Source: Myxococcales bacterium
GTDB lineage: Bacteria; Myxococcota; UBA796; SXON01
Assembly (NCBI GenBank): GCA_009692585.1
Contig: SHYX01000053.1
Coordinates: 1 to 27,109 of the forward strand
Direction of reading: 5' to 3'
DNA: 27,109 bases
The notes beneath the pieces were generated by a model. The model searched no databases. It was not told the origin of the DNA and saw nothing but the letters and a program-made list of their open reading frames with translations. Both the position numbers and the translations under genes were made by a program. This document shows positions 1 to 8,909 of this stretch, piece after piece. Each line of letters opens with the position of its first letter. Within the stretch, counting starts at the first letter, position 1.

Positions 1-2
1 CG

Positions 3-50
3 CCGTCTGTGCTGTTCACGAACAGCCAGATCGGCAACATCGCGCCGTAG
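3..50 (+). CDS. C-terminal tail of an upstream gene (partial, hypothetical)
   Basis: The window opens inside a reading frame that ends at a TAG at 48-50. The 15 visible residues (PSVLFTNSQIGNIAP) have normal amino-acid composition for the end of a protein, unlike the arginine/proline-rich reading of the other frames. The stop lies 6 bases from the stop of the convergent minus-strand lipoprotein gene, a plausible tail-to-tail arrangement. Nothing can be said about function. The fragment is short, so the call rests on composition and position only. Confidence 0.4.
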   Translation, partial: PSVLFTNSQIGNIAP

Positions 51-56
51 AGTGCG

Positions 57-1181
57 CTACTGCGGCGGGGGTTCACCGCCGCCCTGCTGACCGCCTGCTC
101 CCTTCTGGCCCGGCGCGCCCGGTTGTCCGGCGCCCTGCCCCATGCCGGCGCCCTGCCCCATGCCGGCGCCCTGCCCCATGCCGGTGCCCTGCCCCATGCC
201 GGCGCCCTGCCCCATGCCGTTGCCCTGCCCCATGCCGGTGCCCTGCCCCATGCCGGTGCCCTGCCCCATGCCGGTGCCCTGCCCCATGCCGGTGCCCTGC
301 CCCATGCCGCCGCCCTGCCCCATGCCGCCGCCGCTCCCCATTCCGCCCATGCCGGCTTCCTTCGGTTCGTCGGTCGGGGGAAGGTTGAGCGCGGCCTGGA
401 CGCCGGACTCGAGCACCAGGCGCTGCCGCTGAAGGGTGGGAAGCGTCGTGGCCCAGCCGAGGTACGCGGCGACGGTCGCCGCGCGATGAGCCTGCCAGCC
501 ATTGAAGATCTCTTCGCGGCCGGCGGCGTACTCCGCAGCCCACGCTGGGGACGAAACGTCCAACGAGGCGACCCGCGCGGCCGCGGTGGCCGAGATGCCC
601 TGGAACGTGAGGTAAGAGCGCGCGACGGACAGCTTGCCCGAGATCATCTTTGCCAGCTCCTCCTCCTCCGAGACCGTCGGCGGCGTGTGCTCGAACGGGT
701 TGTTCTCGGCGAGCCAGGGGTTGGTGGTGATGACCCCGATGAGCGCTTTGGTCGCCGCCTGGGTGCCGCCGGCCTCCAGTTGTTCTTTTCCAAGGGTGGC
801 GACGAGGGCATCCAGGGTCGCGACGTGCTGGTCGAGGTTGGCGCGCTCCGCGGCAGCGAGGGCGTCCGCAAGCGCTTGCAGCCCGTCCGCCGGGGCGGCG
901 TCGGCCACGGCTTGCGTGGCGTCTAAGAGCGCCGTGGCGGTCGAGGTGCGGGCCACGGCCTCTTTGGGACCGGCGGCGCTGGCGAGCTCACCGAGCTGCT
1001 TCTGCTGCTCCTCGGTGAAGGTCGCGAACCAGCAGCAACGGACGAAGGCGCCGCCGTAGCGGACGCTGGACAGGGAGAGCGCCGGAGCGCTGACCTTAGC
1101 GGTCGCGCTCGGGCTGGCGGACTTCCCACCCGCACCGCCATCGCAAGCCAGAAGAGACAGGGTGATGAGCAGGGTCAGCAT
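57..1181 (-). CDS. Putative lipoprotein with Gly-Met-Gly-Gln repeat tail
   Basis: This encodes a predicted secreted lipoprotein of 374 residues. It begins with a short signal sequence ending in a lipobox (MLTLLITLSLLAC). I chose the ATG at 1181 over the in-frame GTG at 1202 because a GAGGA motif lies about 8 bases upstream and the signal peptide then starts at once. Residues about 40-270 are alanine-rich and mostly helical. They contain one CC pair (RCCWF) and two short stretches, FTEEQQKQL and LPTLQRQRL, that faintly resemble the LTxxQ motifs of CpxP/Spy-type periplasmic proteins; that resemblance is weak. The last quarter is low complexity: 11 units of Gly-Met-Gly-Gln-Gly-X, then a Gly/Pro/Gln-rich end. 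The repeats are near-perfect at DNA level, so unit number could vary between strains. It lies downstream of the GT-C-like gene on the same strand with a gap of 57 bases. Function unknown. Confidence 0.8.
   Translation of the reverse strand: MLTLLITLSLLACDGGAGGKSASPSATAKVSAPALSLSSVRYGGAFVRCCWFATFTEEQQKQLGELASAAGPKEAVARTSTATALLDATQAVADAAPADGLQALADALAAAERANLDQHVATLDALVATLGKEQLEAGGTQAATKALIGVITTNPWLAENNPFEHTPPTVSEEEELAKMISGKLSVARSYLTFQGISATAAARVASLDVSSPAWAAEYAAGREEIFNGWQAHRAATVAAYLGWATTLPTLQRQRLVLESGVQAALNLPPTDEPKEAGMGGMGSGGGMGQGGGMGQGTGMGQGTGMGQGTGMGQGTGMGQGNGMGQGAGMGQGTGMGQGAGMGQGAGMGQGAGQPGAPGQKGAGGQQGGGEPPPQ
133..330. repeat. 18-bp coding tandem repeat, 11 units
   Basis: Eleven contiguous 18-base units follow the pattern CCCTGCCCCATGCCGGYG, with differences only in the last four positions. 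They lie inside the lipoprotein gene and encode Gly-Met-Gly-Gln-Gly-(Ala/Thr/Asn/Gly) on the minus strand. The period is a multiple of three, so unit gain or loss would preserve frame. There are no spacers, so this is not a CRISPR array. Confidence 0.95.
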
Positions 1182-1238
1182 CGGCGAGTCCTCAGCGACC
1201 ACCTAACCCGCGAGGTCGGGCCCAGGTGTCACCGGGGC

Positions 1239-3041
1239 TCACGGATTGGACGCATCGGTCCTCTCGTGTCGTTTGAGCGACCGTCGCGCGGGCTTTTCGC
1301 GCGTCGCGCTCCCACAGGGTGAGCGTCCGCCCCAGGGAGCCCAGATCGCGCCGCTGTCATCCTCGAAGACCGGAAAGCCGAGATTGGCGTCGAGCGCCGC
1401 CCGCACCTCGCTGTAGTGCGTCCGGGGCCTGGCTTCGGGGAACACAGGTGGATTCCGGTACGGCATCTTGTCCAGGACCACCCAGCGGTAACCGAGCTTG
1501 CCGAGCGCAGCCTTGTCCGGTTCGGCGATCGTGCGGCTGGTGTTCTTGGCGTCAGCGAGGTCGATGAGGCCCTTGACGAAGGTGTTCTCCAGGCGCATCA
1601 CCTGCTGCTTCTCCGGGGTGAATATCTTGTTGTCCTCGATCATCCCGCCGAAGATGGGGTGCTTGTGCACGGTCTGGTAGTAGAGGTGGGCCTGGGTGTA
1701 GGCGTAGGGCAGCTCGAAGACCGCGCCGCGCTCGGGGTCTTTGGCCAGGCACTCGTACACCTTGGGAATCGCCGAGCTCCACGTCGGCATCGGTGACAGC
1801 GTCGCCACCTTCAGATCTGCGAGCCACGCCACGGCGACCATCAGCGAGGCCACCGCCCGGCTCCGGGGCCACTCAGCCAGCCGTTCCCACACGCCGAGGG
1901 CGAGAATCGTGAGTCCGATATGCACGAACACCAGGGCGCGGGCGGGCCACCAGAGCCGCTGGAGCACGCGGACCAGCTTGACCGCCAGCAGGTAGGGCAC
2001 GTTGGGCACCCCCATCCACTCCGGGCCCAGGGAGATGAGCAGCGAGGGCACCAGCAGGCACAGCCCGACGCGGCGTACCCGCGGGGTGGCGAACCACAGC
2101 CCCGCCACGGCGAGACCCGCCTGCACGTACAGCACACTGACCCATTCCGCGGTGAAGACCCTGGCGCCGTCGGGGTCGAGGATCCAGAATCCGGACATCC
2201 GGCGAAGGGGATCGAAGGCCAGGATGCCGACCGGAAGTCCGTCGAGCGTCATCGGGGACCAGGTGGTCGCCGACCAGAGGCTGGTGTCGAAGAGCCCGGG
2301 TACCTCCTCCTGGGTCAGCATTCCCAACGCCAACGGCGCCGCCAGCACCCCGGCCACGATGCCCGCCAGGATCCGCGCCTTGAACGCCCCTTGCCCGCGG
2401 TCGAAGAGCGTCAGCGCCAACCCCGCGGGAGCGGCGAGGATGGCGTAGTACCAGTAGGTGATTCCCGTCAGCGCCAGGAAGAATCCGGCAAGCAGGGTGG
2501 GTTTCCAGCCCTGGCCCGCGCGGAGCCAGTATTGCCAGAACAACAACGTGAACACCATCACCGCCTGGGTGGGTCGCCCGTCGCGGAGCTCGGTCAGGAG
2601 GAAAGGGTTGAAGGCGAACAGCACGCCCGACAACCACGCCGCGAATCCGCCAGCGCCGAGCTCGCCGCAGAGTCGGCGCATGCCCCAGATGTTCGTACCG
2701 ACGATCAGGAAGACAAAAATGTTGTAGCCGAGCACCGGCCCCAGGACCTCTCGGAGCGGAACGGCGAGGAGCGCGTCCAGGACGTTCCCACCGGTGTGGG
2801 AGTAGATGTCCTTGCCCCACGGGTAGAAGAAAAGGGCACCGTCCAGGAGAACGTCCCGCTTCGCGGTCAGCTCCGCGAACCAGTAGAACCACTGGGTGCC
2901 CCACGCATCGACGTAGTAGCGACCGATGAACCCTTCATCGAGGTGGAACAACCGTCCGTGGAAGGTCACGGCGAACAACAACAGCAGGACGAAGAGGGGG
3001 GCGCGCCGCACGTCGTCCCGCGGTACCTTGCGGCGGGTCAT
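1239..3041 (-). CDS. Polytopic membrane protein, GT-C glycosyltransferase-like
   Basis: This is a 600-residue integral membrane protein. After one N-terminal membrane helix (VLLLLFAVTF, residues about 16-26) comes a long outward-facing loop with acidic residues (LDEGFIGRYYVDAWGTQ), then about ten further hydrophobic segments up to residue about 410. A soluble C-terminal domain follows (residues about 420-580). An acidic first loop followed by many helices is the plan of GT-C enzymes, which transfer sugars from polyprenyl-phosphate donors outside the membrane. I see no signature that fixes donor or acceptor, so the enzymatic role is inferred. The ATG at 3041 has only a weak ribosome site (GACGGG directly before it). 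A divergent gene starts about 21 bases away. The lipoprotein gene follows on the same strand. Confidence 0.8.
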   Translation of the reverse strand: MTRRKVPRDDVRRAPLFVLLLLFAVTFHGRLFHLDEGFIGRYYVDAWGTQWFYWFAELTAKRDVLLDGALFFYPWGKDIYSHTGGNVLDALLAVPLREVLGPVLGYNIFVFLIVGTNIWGMRRLCGELGAGGFAAWLSGVLFAFNPFLLTELRDGRPTQAVMVFTLLFWQYWLRAGQGWKPTLLAGFFLALTGITYWYYAILAAPAGLALTLFDRGQGAFKARILAGIVAGVLAAPLALGMLTQEEVPGLFDTSLWSATTWSPMTLDGLPVGILAFDPLRRMSGFWILDPDGARVFTAEWVSVLYVQAGLAVAGLWFATPRVRRVGLCLLVPSLLISLGPEWMGVPNVPYLLAVKLVRVLQRLWWPARALVFVHIGLTILALGVWERLAEWPRSRAVASLMVAVAWLADLKVATLSPMPTWSSAIPKVYECLAKDPERGAVFELPYAYTQAHLYYQTVHKHPIFGGMIEDNKIFTPEKQQVMRLENTFVKGLIDLADAKNTSRTIAEPDKAALGKLGYRWVVLDKMPYRNPPVFPEARPRTHYSEVRAALDANLGFPVFEDDSGAIWAPWGGRSPCGSATREKPARRSLKRHERTDASNP

Positions 3042-3062
3042 CCCGTCAAGCGGAGTTTCGTC

Positions 3063-3593
3063 GTGGGTGGCATCGGCGCCATGCTTTCAGCCATCGCAGA
3101 CGCGTCCTCGGGGTTCATCCCGCGCTGGGCGTGGGGCGCGGGATTCGCGGTGCTGGCGCTCTTCTTGTGGCCGCTGGTCCGTCGCACCGCCCGCATCGAA
3201 GAGGCACGACGGCGGTTCCGGACGGCGACACGGCTGACGCACCAGGCGCGCGTCGCGCAGGAAGATTCGGCGCTGGCCCACGTTCTCGACCACGCGGACG
3301 GGCTGGTCGCCCTCTGTGAGCTAGCGATGGCCGAGGGCCGCCCTCGGATCGTACCGGAGGCGTTGGCGCGCCTGCGGGAGTTGGGCAAGCGCATTCCGGA
3401 GCGGCGGCGGATCGAGGCCGCCCTGGATGGGCCGCAGCCAAGAAGTGCGCTGGAGGCCTGCATCCTGATCGACACCCTCCTCGCGCAAGGCGTGCGCGAA
3501 GCGGCGGTCCGGCGGCTCCACGATGCGCGGATCCGCTGGCCCGAAGACGCCGACCTGGGCCTACTGGCGGACCGCCTCCGCGACCGTTGGTGA
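3063..3593 (+). CDS. Small membrane-anchored helical protein
   Basis: This encodes a protein of about 176 residues with one N-terminal transmembrane segment (WAWGAGFAVLALFLWPLV), an Arg-rich cytoplasmic-type flank (RRTARIEEARRRF) and a wholly helical remainder. The repeated helix-turn-helix character (LALARLREL..., LEACILIDTLLAQG, AAVRRLHDARIRWPED) is compatible with TPR-like or similar helical repeats, but no family signature is clear. Two starts are possible. The GTG at 3063 has GGAG at 3052-3055 with a 7-base spacer. The ATG at 3081 has no good ribosome site. I prefer 3063. The gene is divergent from the GT-C-like gene with almost no space between, so a shared promoter would have to lie inside one of the coding regions. 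Function unknown. Confidence 0.75.
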   Translation: MGGIGAMLSAIADASSGFIPRWAWGAGFAVLALFLWPLVRRTARIEEARRRFRTATRLTHQARVAQEDSALAHVLDHADGLVALCELAMAEGRPRIVPEALARLRELGKRIPERRRIEAALDGPQPRSALEACILIDTLLAQGVREAAVRRLHDARIRWPEDADLGLLADRLRDRW

Positions 3594-3677
3594 CCCGCGC
3601 GGTGCGGTCCGCATCGGACACGACGGCGTACGCTCCCGCCGCGGCCGTCGTAGTCCCACGCAACACTGGAGTCTCCC

Positions 3678-4496
3678 ATGGTCACCATCCTTCTCGCCCT
3701 CGCTTTCGTCCTGCCCGCGGCCGCCTGCGCCCTGCCGCGCTTCCAGTCCCCGCTCGTCGCCCAGGCGGCGGACCGAAGGGCCGTCGTGGTCGTGGTCGCG
3801 GACAGCCTCGAGGCGGCGCTCGCCGAGATCGACGGCGCCTCCGTGATCCCGGAGGTCACCGCCCCGGTGGTGCCGGCCGCTGTTCAGCCCTCGGCCGCCA
3901 ACCGACAGGCCGATCGCGTGGTACCTAACTCCCGATACCGCCAGAGCCCCATCGCCTGGATCGTGGGGCTCTTCGCCGGAGGATCGGTGTGGCCTGGGCC
4001 GAGGACCCGGATTATTCCGCCGCGAAAGATGGTCATGCCGTGGCCGAGTTGGTGCAGTGTGCCGCGTGTCACCCGACGCCGGGCATCGCGGCCCCCCCAC
4101 GGACGTCGAGCGGCGACGGCTGCCATCGCTGGGTTCGCACCGTGTCAGCCAGTCCCGCCCAGCGGGCCAAGGCGATACCAGAGAGCATGGTGTTGTTGGG
4201 CCTCGATGACCGCGCTCTGGACAAGCTCGCAGCTTGGGCAAATGGATTCTTGGTCACGCCGACTGCGGCGCGCCTCCCGGTCGCGAGCAACCTGGCGCGC
4301 GGAGCAGCGTTGTTCGCCGAGCGCGGCTGCGTCGCGTGCCACGCGTTCGGGAGCCGGCATCTTGGCCCCGGCACCCCGGCCGCGATCTCGCGCAAGGCGA
4401 CGATGCCGGCGTTGTCCATCCCGAAGGCGGACATCCTGGCCCTTCGGGACTACGGCCATGGTCAAGGCCTGGTATGCGGCGGGGGCGCCGCGATGA
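3678..4496 (+). pseudogene. c-type cytochrome, reading frame broken twice
   Basis: A strong start (GGAG at 3668-3671, 6-base spacer, ATG at 3678) opens a protein with a signal sequence (MVTILLALAFVLPAAACAL). This frame stays protein-like to about 3989, ending in a second hydrophobic stretch (SPIAWIVGLFAGGSV). Coding character then moves to another frame (AWAEDPDYSAAK...), which holds two haem-attachment motifs, CAACH near 4060 and CVACH near 4340. A class I cytochrome c ending follows (ATMPALSIPKADILALRDY), with Met as probable axial ligand. Near 4455 the sense returns to the first frame (AMVKAWYAAGAPR), ending at a TGA that overlaps the next gene's ATG. Two single-base indels, one near 3989 and one near 4455, would restore one periplasmic electron carrier. 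Alternatives: two genes run together, with the cytochrome starting at GTG 3989 behind GGAGGA, or sequencing errors. Confidence 0.6.
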
Positions 4497-5561
4497 ACGA
4501 CGGTCGTCTCGGCCTCGTCCTCGTCCTCGCCGCCTGTACCGGCGCCGCGCCCGACACCAAGGACGGCCTCGCCGGGGATTCGTCCGATGACAGCTCCGCC
4601 GCCGGCAGCGCCGTCGCCTTCGACTGCTCCGGCGAGGCCGACCCGGAGCGCGACGTCGCCTTCCTGGCCATCCTCGCCCGCCTGGACGCGCAGCGCTGCC
4701 TCCACGAGGCGGACATCCTCCTGGTGGAAGCGCACATGGCGGAGGAGTATGCCAACGCAACCGTCTTCTGCGACGCCGTCTACCGGCGCTCGTCGGCGGA
4801 CGGCACCAGCTTCGAGGGCGAGCCAGAGCGCGTCCTCGGCCACGCCAGCGTGCCCGATGTGGTGATCACCGATGCCGGTGAGCATGTGCTGGTCTACAAC
4901 GACGTCACCCCCTTCCGCTTTGTGGAGTTGCTGCGCACGGATCCCGAGCGCCTCTGGCGCCAGGGCATGCTGGGCTACGGTGGGGTGGGCATGGCGGTCA
5001 CCACGCCCGGAACGGCCGTCACCGAAGTCCTGGACCTCGACCTGGGCTTCGAGCAGCTCCAGGAGGCGGTGGACGCGGATCTCGGTCGCAAACCCGACGG
5101 TCGGTGGCACATGACCTGGCTAGGCGTGCGGGTGGAGGACATGATCGATGGCCGCGGGCCCCTGTTCTCGAGGATGCCGCACCACTTCTTTCGGAGTACA
5201 TCCAAGGACCTACACTCGTTTTCGGCGCCCGTCGTCGCCGTCGCCTCGAACGAAGGTTCGACGGGCGGGGTCGATCCGACGATCCTCGATCTCGCGGATG
5301 GCGGCGAGATACTCTTCGTGTCGCCGCTCGATCGGTACGCAATGGGCTGGAGTTCCTCCAACGGCGAGGTCTGGAGCCCCGCGTTGCCACCCGACGTCGT
5401 GACCACGGTGGCCGGCGCGACTGCGGATGCGCTCGCCGTCGGCGGCGCCTATCGCATGGTCTACATGCAGAATGGTGAGTTCGGACACTTCCGCTACAGC
5501 ACGAGCCAGGACGGTCGCACCTGGCAGGAAGGCGGCACGCTCGTCCGCACGACCGACGGGT

Positions 5562-6506
<945 letters not shown>

Positions 6507-6545
6507 GGCGAGCTCCCGCGCATGACCATACCACAGCGCGACGGA

Positions 6546-7496
6546 CTACTTCGCGTCGGGCAGCGCCCAGTTCCAGGTGAATCCGATCCACGGGATCGGG
6601 ATGACCGGTGGATCCGACGCGCCGGTGATGATCGGCACCACGCCGAGGTCGGTCGCGAAGCTCGGTCCGAAGAGGCGCACGGCGAGGGAGGGCACGACGT
6701 ACACGTCGTCCCCCGTCGGGCTGAGTCCCCCCCCGAAGAGGATCCAGTTCTCGGTGACCAGCGCGGTGCGGGGCCCCAGGCGATAGCTGCCGCTCACGGT
6801 GGCGAGCAGCCCCGTCGGCGCGCCGGCGACGCCCTGGACGATCGTCGTGAGTCCGCCCACGCTCACCGACACGTGCCGGTCTTCGGGGCCATAGGTGAAG
6901 GTGCCGAAACCGAGCACGATGGCCGGCACCGAGGTGAACAGCGCCTGTCCGCCGACGGCAAGGTGGATGTTGTCGCCGACGGGCAACGAGAACTTGGAGC
7001 CGACGAGGGCGAACGCGCCGCCGTCGAGCGCGAGGGTGATGACGCTGGTTCCCGCCTGGATGTCCCAGAAGTCGGTGATGCCGAACGCGGCCTCGGTGAT
7101 GATGAGTTCTTTCTGCGAGACGTAGCCGTGCCCGCGCCCGAGCGAGTAGGCCGAGGGGCTGTAGAGGTAGCGGCTGCGGTTGGGGTCGGGCTCGTAGCCC
7201 CCGGCCGTGCGGCGCTGCCCCGGCAGGGCGCCCGGGAGCGGAAGCGGGTCGGTGGAGACGGGCGTCGTCGGGGTGGGTGGCGGCGCCTTCGGGTCGATGG
7301 CGCGGACGTCCCGGATGGCGATGCCGGGAAAACGTAGCCTCGTGCCGCTGCCGAGCGTGAGGATGATCGAGCCATCGTCCTGGCGCTCGACGGTGCCGCG
7401 CAGGACCTGTCCGTCGTCCAACACCACCTCGGCCAGGACTGGTTCTGCGAGCGCGAGCGTGGTGGCGAGCAGCAGGAGCACGGGGACCCGTATCAT
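6546..7496 (-). CDS. Putative outer-membrane beta-barrel-like protein
   Basis: This encodes a protein of about 316 residues. The preferred start is the ATG at 7496 (MIRVPVLLLLATTLALAEPVLA, a clear signal peptide with an A-x-A site). The open frame extends to 7568, but that extension is Arg-rich and overlaps the upstream gene. A small N-terminal domain (EVVLDDGQVLRGTVERQDDGSIILTL... split here by sense: residues about 22-65) is a short beta unit common in myxobacterial hypothetical proteins. It is followed by a Pro/Thr-rich linker (KAPPPTPTTPVSTDPLPLPG). The rest alternates polar and hydrophobic residues with many Gly and aromatic positions (GTFTYGPEDRHVSVSVGG, GSYRLGPRTALVTENWILFGG) and ends GFTWNWALPDAK. 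This suggests a membrane beta-barrel, though the terminal aromatic signature is imperfect. It is the third gene of the PBP1A operon, 14 bases after the GT-C-like gene. Function unknown. Confidence 0.75.
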   Translation of the reverse strand: MIRVPVLLLLATTLALAEPVLAEVVLDDGQVLRGTVERQDDGSIILTLGSGTRLRFPGIAIRDVRAIDPKAPPPTPTTPVSTDPLPLPGALPGQRRTAGGYEPDPNRSRYLYSPSAYSLGRGHGYVSQKELIITEAAFGITDFWDIQAGTSVITLALDGGAFALVGSKFSLPVGDNIHLAVGGQALFTSVPAIVLGFGTFTYGPEDRHVSVSVGGLTTIVQGVAGAPTGLLATVSGSYRLGPRTALVTENWILFGGGLSPTGDDVYVVPSLAVRLFGPSFATDLGVVPIITGASDPPVIPIPWIGFTWNWALPDAK

Positions 7497-7509
7497 GCTG
7501 CGCGAGGAA

Positions 7510-8907
7510 CTACGGCGGCGTCGAGGCCTCCCGCGCCCGTTCCCACACCCGCCAACGCCCCGTCGCACGTCGCCGCCAGCCGTCGACCGTGAGCAACCGC
7601 GCGTCGTACAGCGGCGCGAGGCCGACGTGGTCGCGGCGATGGCGGGTCGGGTCCAGGACCAGTACGCTCAGCCCGCGCGCGTCGGCGAGCTCCCCGAGCG
7701 CGTCGGGGGTGGTCCGTGGGGTGACGCGGAGCCCGCCGAGCTGGATGCCCGGTTGCAGCCACCCGTCGGAATCGGTGTGCGCCAAGGCGCTGTTGGCGAT
7801 GACCGGGCGCGCGCTCGGGCTCTCCAGGTTGGTCAGGGCCGCCTGCAATGCCGCTACCAGCTCGACCTCCGGGGCGGGGATCGCGAGCGCGGGCAGGGTT
7901 CGCCATCCGGTCCAGGCGGCGCCGGCCATCAGCAGGGCGCCGGCCGCGGCGACGATCACCCCACCTCCGGACCCGCGGAGGAGCAGCAACGGGAGCCCCA
8001 GGGTGGCCGCCAGGGTCGCGGGCAGGGCAAGACGGGCGTTGGCGAACACCGCCGCAAGCGCGAAGCTGTGGAGGGTCGCCCCGAGGACGAGCGCCATCGC
8101 CAGCCGGCGATCTGCGCGCGCATGTGCATCGCGACATGAAGCGAAGCAGCTCACGATCAGCAGCCCGGCGCCGACGCGGGTGGCCGGGTCCGGCAACACG
8201 TGCGGGAGCGTCCGGCCGAGGCCGGCGGGGATGCGCTGCAACGCGGCCAGGGTGCCGGCAGCAGCGGGCGGCGCGCCCGGTCCGGCGGCCATCGCCAGGT
8301 TCAGTTCCTGATTGGGGAGCACGAGCGTTCCGCACCAGGCCGAGGCCAGCCAGTGCGGCGCGGTCCCGGCGAGCGCAAAGACCAGCAGGGTCCGGCGGTG
8401 GCCCGGGTCCGCCGCGAGCAGCACCGCTGGGATCCAGGCGGCAGCGGTCCAGCGGAGGCAGAGGGCGCCGCCCAGCAACAGCCCCGCCAGCCGCGGGTGG
8501 GCGGCCGTCAGCACCGCGCCCAGCGCCAGTCCGGCGGCGGGGAGGTCGGAGCCCTCGGTGGTTGCCCAGGCCAGGAGCGGGGCAGAAACCAGGAGCCAGA
8601 GCCCCGCGGCCGCGCCGAGCCGCGCTGCCGTCAGCGCGACGAGCATGACCCCGAAGAGCACGGAGAGCGCGCGCGCCGTCGTGAGCACGCCGAGCCCGGC
8701 GGCATGACCGAGGACCAGCAAGCCGGGGTAGCCCAACGGATACAGACCATCAGAGGGCGGCATCCGCGCCGCGAGCTCCGCGCCACGGCGCGAGAAGCCG
8801 ATGATATCCACGAAATGCAGGCCGTGCCGGCTGGCGCCCCAGCCCAGAACTGCGGCGGCCAGCGCGCAAACTCCGGCCACAGCGACAAGTTTACGTCGCG
8901 ACACCAT
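7510..8907 (-). CDS. Polytopic membrane protein, GT-C/PMT-like
   Basis: This is a 465-residue integral membrane protein with about ten hydrophobic helices through residue 340 and a soluble C-terminal part of about 120 residues. The N-terminal region after the first helix contains SDGLYPLGYPGLLVLGHAAG. That resembles the Tyr-Pro-Leu-Gly-Tyr-Pro stretch seen in PMT-type and related GT-C glycosyltransferases that use lipid-linked sugars. The start ATG at 8905-8907 directly follows the PBP1A stop (TAG at 8910-8912), so translation is probably coupled. Location next to PBP1A suggests a role in cell-envelope glycans, but acceptor and donor cannot be read from sequence. There is no obvious canonical acidic DxD-type motif in the first loop; the nearest candidates are VDIIGF and the Arg/Glu-rich RRGAELAAR. 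It is unrelated in detail to the 1239-3041 protein. Confidence 0.8.
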   Translation of the reverse strand: MVSRRKLVAVAGVCALAAAVLGWGASRHGLHFVDIIGFSRRGAELAARMPPSDGLYPLGYPGLLVLGHAAGLGVLTTARALSVLFGVMLVALTAARLGAAAGLWLLVSAPLLAWATTEGSDLPAAGLALGAVLTAAHPRLAGLLLGGALCLRWTAAAWIPAVLLAADPGHRRTLLVFALAGTAPHWLASAWCGTLVLPNQELNLAMAAGPGAPPAAAGTLAALQRIPAGLGRTLPHVLPDPATRVGAGLLIVSCFASCRDAHARADRRLAMALVLGATLHSFALAAVFANARLALPATLAATLGLPLLLLRGSGGGVIVAAAGALLMAGAAWTGWRTLPALAIPAPEVELVAALQAALTNLESPSARPVIANSALAHTDSDGWLQPGIQLGGLRVTPRTTPDALGELADARGLSVLVLDPTRHRRDHVGLAPLYDARLLTVDGWRRRATGRWRVWERAREASTPP

Positions 8908-8909
8908 AA

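Noticed and set aside
11..26. Inverted repeat GCTGTTC-AC-GAACAGC
   Set aside because: A perfect 7-base arm pair, but it sits inside the tail of a probable coding region and has no known operator spacing.
133..330. Possible CRISPR array
   Set aside because: The units are contiguous 18-mers without spacers and are coding.
1920..3593. Plus-strand open frame of 557 codons across the GT-C-like gene
   Set aside because: Only the last part, from about 3063, is protein-like. The first 1100 bases are antisense to the GT-C-like gene and read as Gln/Gly/Arg/His-rich filler.
3561..4241. Minus-strand open frame of 226 codons opposite the cytochrome
   Set aside because: Arg/Gly-rich and antisense to signal peptide and haem motifs.
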